Shown in pieces: positions 9,721 to 21,394 of a stretch of 64,000 nucleotides of DNA. Every line of letters begins with the position of its first letter. The first letter of the stretch is position 1. Both the position numbers and the translations under genes were made by a program. Origin of the DNA: Ophiura sarsii (Eukaryota > Echinodermata > Ophiuroidea > Amphilepidida > Ophiuridae); contig CM069457.1 of the NCBI GenBank assembly GCA_035610835.1, positions 15,594,149 to 15,658,148 on the forward strand, given 5' to 3'. The notes under the pieces are model-generated. The model did no database searches. It worked only from the letters and a program-made list of their open reading frames with translations, and was not told the origin of the DNA.

Positions 9721-10390
9721 TTTCAAATAACTTTTAATGATGGACTATTGACTTCTGATGATAATGTTGGTATCGATTGACATGGTGATGATAACGATTT
9801 CGTGATGATAATAATGGGCTTAATTGACTTCTAATGATAACGATGTGGCGATGATAATGATGGTATCAATTGATTTTACGATGGTATCGATTGACTTGAT
9901 GATGAAGACGATGTGGTGATGATACTGATTGTAATGATGGTATCGATTGACTTGGTGATAATGACGATATACTGATGATAATGATGCGATGTATTGACTC
10001 GATGATCTCGATATGGCGATGGTATTGATTGTATCGATTGACTTGATGATGATCTCGATGTGGCGATGATAATGATGATATCAATTTATTTGATGATGAT
10101 GATCTCGATGTGGGGATAATAATAATGGTATCGATAGACCAGGGAGGTGTCAAGTTGATGAAGACGATGTGGTGATGATATGATGGCATCAATTAACTTG
10201 ATGATGATAACGATAATGATGTGGTGATGATAATCATGATATCGATTGACTTAATTGATGATGAAGACGATCTGGTGATGATATTGATGGTATCGATTGA
10301 CTTGATGATGAAGACGATCTGGTGATGATAATGATGGTATCGATAGACTTGATGATGAAGACGATGTGTTGATGATTATGGGATCGATTG
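9721..10390 (+). repeat. Non-coding tail-like minisatellite downstream of gene 1
   Basis: Degenerate tandem repeats built from GATGATGAAGACGATGTGG and TGATGGTATCGATTGACTT, unit about 47 nt at the 3' end, roughly a dozen copies. The composition is like the coding tails of genes 2 and 3. The unit is not a multiple of three and the frame is broken, so it is untranslated. Confidence 0.8.
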
Positions 10391-10990
10391 ACTTGCAATT
10401 TAGGACGAAGCATATTTCATATTTCATCAGATACTTTTCACTACAGACCTGCAAACAGCGCCTGCACTTTTCCTCGCTGACTAGCACATCTGCTCACTTT
10501 AGTCTAGTTCAAGTTGATCATTATTTTGAGAGAATACTATTTTCAAGCTTAGTTTTCGTACTTGATCAGAACCAGGCTCGTAGCCAGCCCTTTTAGTTAG
10601 AAGTTCGATTTTAAGATAACAAAATGTAATGCTCTGAAATACTACTCAATGGTCGCGCAGCGACCATCTCGCCGAGCGTAGCGACGGGTGGCGCTTGTGA
10701 GGGATGTGCCCCCTCAAAAGTTGAAGACAGTTGAAAATCAGAGGCCTGATTAAAGGCATTTGGTGCACCATTTTAACATAGATATACAATTTTTGGATTC
10801 AATATATATTTATTGCAAAAGGGAACGAAACGAACCATGTTAGCAACGTCTTTTATACGTGTTGAACGGACAAACCTACTAAAAGACAAGGGGATTTATA
10901 TTCTCCATGTTGTATGTTTTAGAATAGCCAATGCCTACAGCACTTGCTATTTCCGCAGATGTTGCAAGGGAATCAATTCGTACGAACTTG
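10391..10990. other. Spacer, no gene seen
   Basis: A GC-richer patch with small hairpins (GGTCGCGCAGCGACC and GCCGAGCGTAGCGACGGGTG at about 10650-10695) looks like a decayed transposon end. No supported reading frame. Confidence 0.4.
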
Positions 10991-11271
10991 CAGTGGCGTT
11001 AGGTTTTTCATATGGGGGATGGGGGGGGGGGCAAGAAATGAAAGTGAACCGACCAGTATTTTTTGAGTAAAAAATTGTTCGACTTTGACTTATGTTTGGC
11101 CCGATTGAGGTACATTTTGGGTCTAAACAAGCTTGTAACAATGAATGCATTTTTGGGACACATATGCGCGCGGAACTTTTTCATCTGTGTACCATTGACA
11201 ATCATAATTCCATGATTCCTCTGCAATCTCAACCGACACGACGCCCCTCCCCCTTTCTGGTTACGCCACTG
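10991..11271. mobile_element. hAT-type MITE with 8-bp target duplication
   Basis: Ends CAGTGGCGTTAGG and GGTTACGCCACTG are inverted repeats. The flanks CGAACTTG (10983-10990) and CGAACTTC (11272-11279) form a near-perfect 8-bp duplication. A related copy in opposite orientation lies at 38605-38898. Non-coding. Confidence 0.82.
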
Positions 11272-11799
11272 CGAACTTCTTTTCCTCAACACTCTCACAA
11301 ACCACGTGCCTGCCGCCTTAAAGCTCAGACGATGCGGGGCATCCCTAGATCCGCGTTGATTGCTGTATGCATTGGATGGTGGACGGACAAGGTGGTGGGA
11401 GACAGAGTCCTGGACATCGGTGGCTGACGAAGGGGTTGGGATTGTCCCGGGGATTGTGGTGAGGGTTTTTTCTCTGTCTTTTTTATCTTTTTAAACTTCC
11501 TAGATCTCTTTTGCTTTCCTTTTGGGCAACATTAATCACTTTCTCTTTCCCTAACCATTTTTGTGGGCAACATTTAGGGGAGTTCGATCGAACACCCCCC
11601 CATCACCCTCCCGTCCTGACTATTACAAGTTTAAACTTAGAATTTAAGTACTAAGTACTGGCAAAACTAAATTAGGCTTACTTATAAAATCAAAATTAGC
11701 GTAACAATTGTGACTAGTTTTATATTTTATGTTTTCCATTGTTACACATTGCATCAGACAACTATATATTATGTACCAAATAATCATTCCACACCATGT

Positions 11800-11960
11800 T
11801 ACCAGAAATGTTTCAATAGCTATAGCCTGCACGTCGGTTCTTCTATATGATTGCCATACAGGGTGAAGATGTCAGTATTTCAATGTACAGTATACACATG
11901 ATATTATTTGAATTCCAAAGAATTAGAGTGTGCAATAGTATGAAAGATTTATTTTTATAT
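11800..11960 (+). repeat. 3'-flank homology block, copy 1
   Basis: TACCAGAAATGTTTCAATAG, then AGCCTGCACG and CTATATGATTGCCATACAGG, recurs downstream of gene 2 (about 37345-37500) and gene 3 (about 62462-62600). It marks the shared 3' flank of the three paralogues. The surrounding 11280-12160 has no gene. A possible polyadenylation hexamer AATAAA lies near 11969. Confidence 0.7.
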
Positions 11961-12160
11961 ATTTTGTAAAATAAAGTGTATTTCTATGGGATACACATGC
12001 AAGCACTGATATTACCAAACTATGAATATCATTGGGAAGTTATTGTCGGGAATGGTGGACACTAAAACTGTAATTTTCTTGCATGCGATTTATTGTCTGT
12101 CCTTTGTCTAATAACTTTTGGAAACGTTTTATTATTTCTAACAACATTCGTTGTACTCGG

Positions 12161-12899
12161 TCATATACCAGACAATCAAAGCATCATTGAATATAATCCT
12201 AAATAGAATTATTAGTCTGGTTGCGGTTATCATTTATAGATTCAAGACTAAATTTCTCAGGATCACTGTTGATACGAATGTTTATGCATTTAAATATGAC
12301 AATATGTGACACAGAATTGCCTAAAGCCTATACATGGCACAGAGTAAATAGATTTTTTTTTTTTTTTTGTGAAAAAGATGTAGGCAATTTATCTTTATCA
12401 TTTTCCACGAGGCTATTAGTTTTACCATATTAAAGCAGATTTTTCTGAAACCTCTCCCAATTTTCAAAGTCTATCTCAAGGATTACTGAACCGATACGAG
12501 GCATGTTTGTACTTATGTCAATGCATTTTCTCATGACGATTCCTAATATGGTAATTAATTTAATTAATTTTGGCATTTTTGACAAATTTTGTGAAAGTTT
12601 GGAATGTCGTCTGCAGACGCATGCCGCGTGGAAAGTGTTAAAGCTGTTAATGATTGGTAGTATTATGCTGTTCTCTTGTGGGGTCATTGTTATGTTACTT
12701 CAGGGTGTCCCAGAATGATTTATACCATGTTTGAAAAATACTAAAAATATAAAAATAACATTGCATTCCAAGTCTAATGCCTGCAATATAATGGTGAACA
12801 TGTTACATCTGCATTATTGACAATCGGTGAAAACGGGATTGTCACTTTCAGCGTATTTCAATTGATAAACTCAAACCAAACTTCAAAACTGCCATACAC
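12161..12899. other. AT-rich spacer, nothing recognised
   Basis: A poly-T run at about 12352-12368 and short open frames without domains. No repeat structure seen. Confidence 0.4.
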
Positions 12900-13043
12900 A
12901 GTAAAAACTAATTTTAAACAACGCCCAACCATTGTTTAAGCCTATCACTCTAACAACTATTGTTCAAAATGTCAAACAATTGTTTAAACAAGTGCTGCAG
13001 TTGTTTAAACAATAGTTGGGCGTTGTTTAAAGTAGTTTTTACT
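12900..13043. mobile_element. 144-bp MITE with TTTAAACAACGCCCAAC arms
   Basis: AGTAAAAACTAATTTTAAAC and ACGCCCAACCATTGTTTAA on the left are inverted on the right (TTGTTTAAACAATAGTTGGG, CGTTGTTTAAAGTAGTTTTT). Non-coding, nearly symmetrical. Confidence 0.75.
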
Positions 13044-15289
13044 TGATATCTATTGATTTTGTAGTGGAAATCAATGGCGGACATAGCAAATACTTGCATA
13101 TTATTTACATTTGGCTTGATGCCGATCATGGGGCAATGGTTTTATGAGTTTCAAAGGAGCTAATTTTGGGCAAATTTGGAATCTACCATTTTTACAAAAG
13201 AGTCCATAATTTCTGTCAGGAACGTTCGATCTTTAAAACTCAAAATAAGAACGCTACATATGTGTACATGATATAATCTTAAATGCTGTGACCAATAACA
13301 ATGGTATTACAGCTAAATAAATGGCAAATTATAATAAGGACTCGTTATTCTTGTTGATAGGATGTGTAACTGTCATACTGAGGTTTGGGGCTCCTGCTGC
13401 ATGTAAAGATGCAAGTTAAAAAAATAAGAAGAAAGAAATATGATACAATTCCTTGTGTTTATGAGTACGATACGATTGTACTATAAAGAATATGTTCATA
13501 AAACCAGGTAAATGGGACAGCACATATTTATCTCGTATATATTGAAATATTATACCACTTGCCAGGATGAAATTATTTATTATTTATTTTTATACCTTAT
13601 ACTAGCAGTGGGCTATCAAATGGTGATGTTTCAAATTAATAAGGGCTGCCCTTAGATTAGATTGTTGCAGAGTGATCTCCCTGAGTCTGTTGACACCTTG
13701 GTGCAATTACTATTATTACTATTACATAGCAAAGACAATATCTGACTATCCAAACCCAGTGTAAAGTCACCAGGGCCTTATACAGAGATGGCTTAATAAA
13801 TACAAGAAAATTCAGTAAAAAACAAAGGAATTCCAAGAGGATTTTTGATTAATTAGAGTGTTTATTTAAAAAACAATAACTACATGTCATATATCATTTT
13901 CAAGCTTATTTGAAGTAGATTTTAACTAAATTAAAATTTCCATTTTGAAAAATGGTGACTTTACACTGGATTCGTTGTGGACGGTCACATATTATCGCTA
14001 CATAATGTGTACTGTCATTGTATGCATCTTTTCTGTGGTAAATAAACTGAACTGAACCGAACTGAACTGAAATGATATAATCTTAAATACTATAACCAAT
14101 AATAATATTGCACAGCGAAAAGGGCACTAATTGCAAGAAAAATATGCTTCTGTGAATTGAATGGAGCAGCTTGAAATATAGTATCACTCACATGACACGT
14201 TTTCAACGAATTAGAAGCCAAGAATCTGTTATATAAACATGGTATAAGATTGTGGTTGTATATTTGTACTGCAAAACGTCTTAAAAATATATGAATAGTC
14301 TCAAATAAATTGTATATATGTATATTATGCACGATAATTATTTCAGCTAGATTGTGGACTTTTAATGTTGTTTATTGAAACATTTTAACATTGGCCTATA
14401 CAAAATACATTAGACGCAAACTAAAAAGGAATTTTGTGTACAGCTAAGGTTAGTGACGTTAATTGTGGATGGCAACGCCACTGTGAAAATACATTGATTT
14501 TTCCGTAGTCAATGGATCGATGTCATATTATAGCAATGTGCTATATTCAGCGAATTTATTTTTAAAAATAACCTGCTTAGAATGATCATTTCTTGGAAAA
14601 TATGACACTACAACAAATCTCACACCCCTAGCGATTCCTGATAATAATTATAAAATTCATTGAACTTGTTTTGGTTACGTTTACATCGTGAGCAAGAGGG
14701 GGTGCCACGCTTAAGTACAGAGTCTATGGGAGCCGCCGCCCGACTATATGTGTTATAAGACTAAGAGTAATAGGTATATCGCATTGTATATAGTAAACCA
14801 ACTATTATTTCAGATATTGAATGGTGTTTTGCCGCATAGTTGATGCCCGGTATTGCTTTAAAATGGCGAAGACCGATGCAATTACATGATTTTGGCCGCG
14901 TGACCGAAAATAGGCGCTGACCGAAAACTGGCGACTTTACCCTAGTAATTAACTAATATTTCAGATATTGAATGGTGATTCGTTTTATTTTGAAACTGGA
15001 TAATTTTAAGTTTGATCAAGATTGAACGTTTTACACAGTTTTAATCGATTAAAATGCTGTAACAAATTTCAACTTAGCTGCATATAAATTACACCAAACG
15101 ATTGCTACCCTTGTAAATCTGTTAGTGTTTTATTGAATGTGATTTATTATTGTAATAATAAGGTCTTAGGGTATCATGCAAGGATTATAAGATAACTACT
15201 TAATTATTTTTCAAATTGTTTTATTTCATTTCAATAAATAAATTCATACAATATGATTAATAAATAATAATATCGTGATCAATTTCTTT
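13044..15289. other. Intergenic DNA between genes 1 and 2, partly paralogous to 40.5-40.8 kb
   Basis: About 14080-14330 (CAATAATAATATTGCACAGC, GAATCTGTTATATAAACATG) matches about 40545-40775 upstream of gene 3, showing that the spacers duplicated along with the genes. A GAACTGAACTGAA-like simple repeat is near 14045. No gene seen. Confidence 0.55.
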
Positions 15290-15745
15290 GATTGCTCTTT
15301 ATTCCCTACATCGTACACATCGTAAGCCTGAAACCACCACAGACGCGACATGGAGCTAATCTGGTTCAATAGGCATCTTCCATGTGCTAACAACTCAGGT
15401 ATCACCGTGTTGTTATACAAATCAAGGTAGCGTTAAGCATGCATGTTTCCATCTATGAATATATGCACAATCAAAGTCCCATCACCAAAGATTCCTGCCC
15501 GAACAAGCAGTTTCTGACTGATTTTGGGAGGTCATAAGTGTAATCTAGAGGGTCTTGTGCGCATGGCTGGTGAGCATGGTGAGACTAGGGGTTCACTCCA
15601 TAGGAAAGATTGCTTCGTCTCTAATGAAAATATCATGCATACATATTTCCTGTCGCACCCAGCTCTAGCCACTGTGCATATTGGAGTCTCCTTGGAAAGT
15701 CTGCCACCAAACGATCCACTTGGAATGAACCATTGTCTCACAACA
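15290..15745 (-). pseudogene. Decayed Tc1/IS630-superfamily (DDE) transposase fragment
   Basis: The reverse strand gives LLVRAGIFGDGTLI followed by a Phe/Ile-Asp-Gly-Asn segment, a YLDLYNNTVIPELLAHG segment after an in-frame stop, and LWWFQ. These resemble the strand-turn and FQ-D regions of Tc1-like transposases. Several stops and frame changes are present. It lies next to the foldback element at 15796 but on present evidence is separate from it. Confidence 0.5.
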
Positions 15746-15795
15746 AGAGTGCTCTATTCCTTATTCATGGTTTGACTCCATTCATCATGTACATA

Positions 15796-16833
15796 CAGGG
15801 TGTCTCAGAAAAAATTACAACGCACCTTTATAGGATTGTAACTTTCTGAATAAACTCAAACAACAAAATAAAGGCAAAATAGTTTGCTATACTTTAAAGA
15901 AAACCGGATGTGATTCGGTTCAGTAATTCCAGAGAAATGAGCAATAACGTAACATTAGTCTGGGAACACTTCCATCCAAGTTTGCTCATATTGAGTGATT
16001 CAGACAGCACATACATGAAATCAATACTTCTCTACAAAGTTAGTTCTAGATTTGATTTTAAACCAAATAATATGCCAGATGAGACCAAAGTTTAACACAA
16101 AATATAAAATAAAAGTTGTCTAGATTATTTTCATCACATTTTATACTTAAGAACAGTAAAATTTAAAAATTTGTAGGATAAGTTCAATCTTTTTATAACA
16201 ATTGGAAACAAATTTATAGTAATTTTAGTAAATATGATGAACATTGTCGTTATTAAACCAAGTTCAAGATCTAAAACATCGCGCATACAACTTATCAAAC
16301 TTCTAGTCTTCACATACAACTTGAAGGCTGAAATCATGTATATTATAACATTATCGCCAATTTTGCGCATGATGGTCAAATTATTAGTATCGCAATTGAA
16401 AACAAAATAATAAATGTTTTTCTTATATTAAAAGAGTACGGTCATATATCTCTCCTTACAATGAGTTGTATTGTTATTGGTTTTCTGGGTGTTATGAGTA
16501 ATATGATCGATTATTCAGTATTCTTAGATGACAAATTGAACTTTTTATCATAGTATTAAACAGTGTTGGCTAATTGAACATTAATGAGTAAGTAACCAGC
16601 CGCGCAAGTAAAAATCTGTCAAAATATGCAAACTTGGATGGAGGTGTTCCGTGACTACTCGTACGTAATCACATATATCTCCATAATTACTTAACAAAAT
16701 TAAACGCTGTTATCTTTCAATTGTAGAAAACTAATTAGGTCTTATTTTACCGTTTGAATTGTAAAATTCAGATACTTAATTAGGAAGTTATGATCGCCTA
16801 ATGGTGCGTTGTAATTTTTTTTAAGACACCCTG
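15796..16833. mobile_element. Mariner-type long-TIR foldback element, TA flanked
   Basis: Ends CAGGGTGTCTCAGAAAAAAT and ATTTTTTTTAAGACACCCTG are inverted, flanked by TA on both sides (15794-15795, 16834-16835). Long inverted arms share GAACACTTCCATCCAAGTTT on the left and its complement near 16635. The centre has no transposase. Confidence 0.8.
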
Positions 16834-19800
16834 TATTCTTCTTCCCAGTGATTTAATTAAAGTGGCCCAGACGGTTTCACGACTACTTTAAACAATTGAT
16901 CATATCTCTGCTTCCTGACCATCGATTTTCATGACACAAAGCTTATTAAGAAGCTGAGAAAAAAATCTTTGCAAACATTAAAATTTGAAACAGAAATTAC
17001 TTCAGAATTATTTTTCTCTATTTTGTCAAAATTGTATAACTTTTGTTGTTGTTACGGCCTGCATAGGGCACTATTTCACGAGGAGGGTACTATTGTATTT
17101 TAAATGGAAATCACTCCTAATACAACAACATGTAAATGTCACGTCACTCACGTTACACGTTTTCAACGAATCAGACGACAGCATTCATATTCAAATTAAA
17201 CATGTTGAGGAACTTATAGTAGTAGTATTTGTATGTTTTTTTCTAATTGTTATTTAATTATTACTTATCAAACAGTAGTAAAAAGCATGGTGAGTGTATA
17301 TTGTATTACATTTCTATATATTTATTGAAAATGTTTGTAAAGTTTTTTATGAAGCTGTAGTGTAACACTTGTGTAGTGTTACACTAAATACGATTGATCA
17401 TTATATTGTGTAAATTTATGAAAATGTACCAAACTAGTAGTTTTGAACGATTAAACAGTGTATAACCATATGAGATTATTGTCTTGGTAATATTTTATTC
17501 GGGTGTCATTTCAAAAAAATAATGTTGTGTACTTTGGACCTTTAGACCCCCATCAGGACAAATATTCGAAAGCCAAGGTTGAATTGATTATATAACCTTT
17601 ACATTCATTTGCCTTAATAAACAAATTCTTATTGTATTTTTTTTTATTGAACACATTTCGTGTGTGCATTCAGGAATTAACATCCATTTGACCATCTGTT
17701 AATCAGACACTTTGAAGCTAAAACTTGTTTACGAATAGGTGTATCCCCTGATTCATGCTATGATTATACTCAATTCAAATGTCGACTTTTGAAAATGGGC
17801 TCAACATGCAACTAGCACACTCATTATTGTCTTTATAATTAATTGAAATGATTTAATAATTCCTAATGGACGCATTTAAAAAAATAATGCACAATACATC
17901 CGATATCCCCCATTTAGGATTTAAAGTTTAACATAATGAGTATAGATGAAATATTTACTTTTGGAGTTTTTGCAAAAATTAGATAATAATTCGTAAGTTA
18001 AAAGTGATAAATTGCTGATGCTAGGCTTTACTGTTCGGTCATGTGTCCAATAACAAGACAAGTATCATTACATCTTGACCTACCCTGGTATTATAACGCG
18101 CTTAAAGAGAGTGTTCACTCAACATTCTCAATGGGAAATGTTTGTGGCATTTGACCTGATGAACGAAATATATAGCTTACATATTTCTTGCGGTATAATT
18201 GTTGACTGAAGCATGCAAACGGTGTAACCCTGTGTGCTTTCACCATGAATCGAACCAACGAAATGATCTACATGTACATGTACATGTATATCATAATATC
18301 AGCAAGCATATTCTGACTGAAGGTCACCTGTGCGACTGCGGCTGGAATGCTGGAAGTAAATAATGTGTTTAGTGGTTTTTCTATCTATCATGATTCCGCT
18401 ATCTGGGGCAAGATGAGAATTAATCAATTATTGCTCGAAGCTCCACCTGTTACATTTAAAATTAGCACCCCCCCCCCACCCTAAAAAGAAAGAATCAAAA
18501 CAAATCAATAAATCGTTTTCCAAATGTTGTTATACTTTTTTGTACAGTCAATCCCGCGATACGATGACAGTGGCAATGACAAATGATATGAAATGGGGAC
18601 ATTCCCTTTAAAATTGTTTTTCTTCTTTTTTAAATCGGTTTTATGTTCCTGTTGCCCGCGCTTTCTCAATCTTTCTTATTGCGAAGCCACGGGAAACTAT
18701 AGGGTTTTTGTTTCTTCCTAAGCATGACCCCTTGGAGTGAGGCACGTCCTTGGACTCGCCACCGCGGTAGCCCAGGTTCGAATCTCAGTGCCGATGACAC
18801 CATGTTTCTATTAATATTTGGCCCATGTTCTTCTATTGATATTATTATGAGAAAATGTGTCTTCCTGAATTATGATAAATATTTATTTGAAACAAAAATG
18901 GAATGAAATACTGAAAAGCGTAATAATTCCCGATAATTCTTCCATGACATATTTGAACTTTGGAATATAGATAATGATACGGTTTGAAAATACAAGTGGT
19001 AATTTTATACGCATGTATGGAGTACGGAGTATGCAAATAATCTTCGACTCACAGTAGCATTTAACCCTCACCCTACTGACACGTGTTTGTAACACCGTTT
19101 CGTTTACCAATGGTGGGGGAGGGACGGTGGCGGGGGTTACCACCCTCTGATAAGATCCAAACAGAGATGCATATTTTTCTTATTTTGGTACCGTGGTATA
19201 GCGAGAGGTCACCTTTTTTCAAACATATCAAAACAAGTACTAACATTCAACTCATGACATAATGACGTTGTATTCATCAGTGTACTGTGAAATATAGGCA
19301 TACATTGAGATTTTCGCCAAATAAGTTACAAATCTCGGAATTTGTTTTCCTTGTAAGTGAGGGAAATGATGTATTAACATATACTATAAGATTCAGGATC
19401 TTAATATAAAGATGTTTTTAAAATTGGCAATATTTGATACTGTAAGGTGGCAACCACTCCACCCTGGGTAAGGTAATACCCTCAATTTTGTTTCGTCAAA
19501 ATGAGCGCAAAGGATGTACGGTAAACGAGTTACCTAGACGCTTACCGCCACCGGGCGAAAACTCTCTCTCCCCCCCCCCCCCCATCCTTAGTAGCATGAT
19601 GGTTAATCCATAATTTGCTTTTTAATTACAAGGATTATTGGTAATACTAGCACTACAGAAACGGGTTTAACAGCAATTTTAACAAAATCCTGAATTGTAA
19701 CCAGAATTAAAACACCAAGTTTTAAGTCGCTCTGCATAGACAAACTCAAAACGCCTTGTTTTTAGAGGCTTGATGCCAAAAATCTATCATGATTCAATAG

Positions 19801-20084
19801 AACTTTGGAATATAGATAATGGTATCGTATGATAATATTTATAGTCCAAAGAGGCAATAAATAGGCCTACCTGTATGAAATAAATACTTTCTGTCTTTGT
19901 TTCGTAATAACAATATGTCTTTATTTTTGTTATAATAATAAAGAACGCCTATAGTTTCATTCCTCGTCAAGCTACATTTTAAAATAACTCTTAACATGTT
20001 CACAAGTCAAATTAATTAAAAAATAAATCCCACATAAATTTCGTAATCACATGACAGTTATGCATCTGACACGAGTCGGTGATT
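16834..20084. other. Intergenic DNA, paralogous in part to 41.5-41.9 kb
   Basis: About 17600-17720 (TTATTGAACACATTTCGTGT, GTGCATTCAGGAATTA) matches about 41808-41860. A poly-C run is near 18468-18480 and another near 19570-19584. No gene recognised. Confidence 0.5.
18735..18800 (+). repeat. Possible tRNA-derived SINE head
   Basis: GGTTCGAATCTC matches an RNA polymerase III B box, preceded by CCACCGCGGTAGCCCA. The A box is poor, so the call is tentative. Confidence 0.3.
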
Positions 20085-20551
20085 GGTTTATATGTAATAG
20101 CGGGGTTTCATGATCTGCTGATAAAACAAGATATTGCCTAACGCCATATTGCAGAGCCCAATTGGGCTAGCTACAGTTATTTCAGTTTTAACCAACCATT
20201 TTCACATGATTAGCAAACCTGGGCTACGTAACCATAGTAACACCTCTGCGTTGTATAGTAAAATTAATTTGGCACCACTATACCACAGCAACAATCTAAG
20301 ATTATTAAACTTTGGTCGAACAAAATTCACAACTGCCATATTTTTATACCAACATTAATATTTAGTAAAGTTTGATCCACAGTTTGATTTTCAATACAAA
20401 ATTATGAGGATTACTCGGATTATCTATACTTCTGTAACCAGTGACACTTACACACCGAATACAGTTGTGAACTGGGACTGAGCTATTCGTTTCGGGGCTT
20501 TTAGACGCTACGGGATTAGTTTACCGAGCTATATACAAGGAACTGTACCTG
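20085..20551 (+). promoter_or_regulatory. Gene 2 5' flank and putative 5'UTR exon end
   Basis: GCGGGGTTTCATGATCTGCT, then GATAAAACA, is conserved upstream of gene 3 (about 46557-46585). GGAACTGTACCTG before GTAAGT at 20552 matches GGAACTGTATCTG before GTAAGT at 47128, so a non-coding first exon probably ends at 20551. The intron 20552-21332 has no other feature. The transcription start is not identified. Confidence 0.5.
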
Positions 20552-21332
20552 GTAAGTTGGAACATGCAAAAACATGTATCTCATGCGAGAGAGTGAACGT
20601 CCTCTAATTTAGTATTGGTTCGAGTGACTTCTTCAAAAGAGTGAAAAGTCAGACTAAACAGTGAGCATTTGTAATCCTGGGGTGATGTTTTTTAAGGAAT
20701 TCACTCCAAAGAGTGTTAATAATCAATTATTTTCAGGGAACACGCTACACGAGTGATCCTTTAAATTAATCGTAACTTCGTAACTTCAAAACGTTCTTCA
20801 TCTACAGAGTGTAGTCCTTTCAACAATCAATGGTTGTGACAAGGTCAAAACACTTCACCAACATATACATAATTTGCAAGTTTGTTATAATTGAATCAAC
20901 CATAATCCTTTGTTTTGGTTGTGTTCAGGGTCCTAACTCACCACATTGTCCAACTTCGCAACATAAGTAGTCCATTTTGAGCCCCACTTTGTCTCCCGAT
21001 ACTTTCAACTCATCGTAAATGTATTTTCAAGAAAGCAGGAACTGTACCTAGTAAATGACTGCTTTAAAAATAGTGCTATTGATGGCTTAGCAGTGTAAAA
21101 CATCAGCAATAACATTCGATGTGTATTCAATTTATATCATGAAAGTTCTTGCACTTGAAAATGTGTGTCAGTCAAGGATTGGATGGGGAACTGTTGTCAC
21201 CGATTTGAAGAACAAAAGACAAGCTTAACCTATAGATACCTCTTTGGGGCGATTTGAAACTCTCTCACTCAAATACCTCCACTGTGCGTGTGTTTGACTT
21301 TCAAAGAATTCTTATGCTTCTACTTTTTACAG

Positions 21333-21394
21333 ACGTAACTATTGAATTGGCATTCAAGCCAGACAAGCCGGCATTATGGCGGAACGTCCGTCAG
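21333..21394 (+). CDS. Gene 2 first coding exon (5'UTR plus MAERPS)
   Basis: Exon after TTTTTACAG at 21332, ending before GTGAGA at 21395. ATG at 21376 opens the frame MAERPS plus one base (phase 1), which joins in frame to the OTU exon at 22238. The choice of start is supported by gene 3, where the same layout (48633-48696, ATG at 48678, MAERPS, GTGAGA donor) is conserved while the upstream UTR has diverged. The short exon supplies only the N terminus. No signal peptide is seen, consistent with a cytosolic product. Confidence 0.72.
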
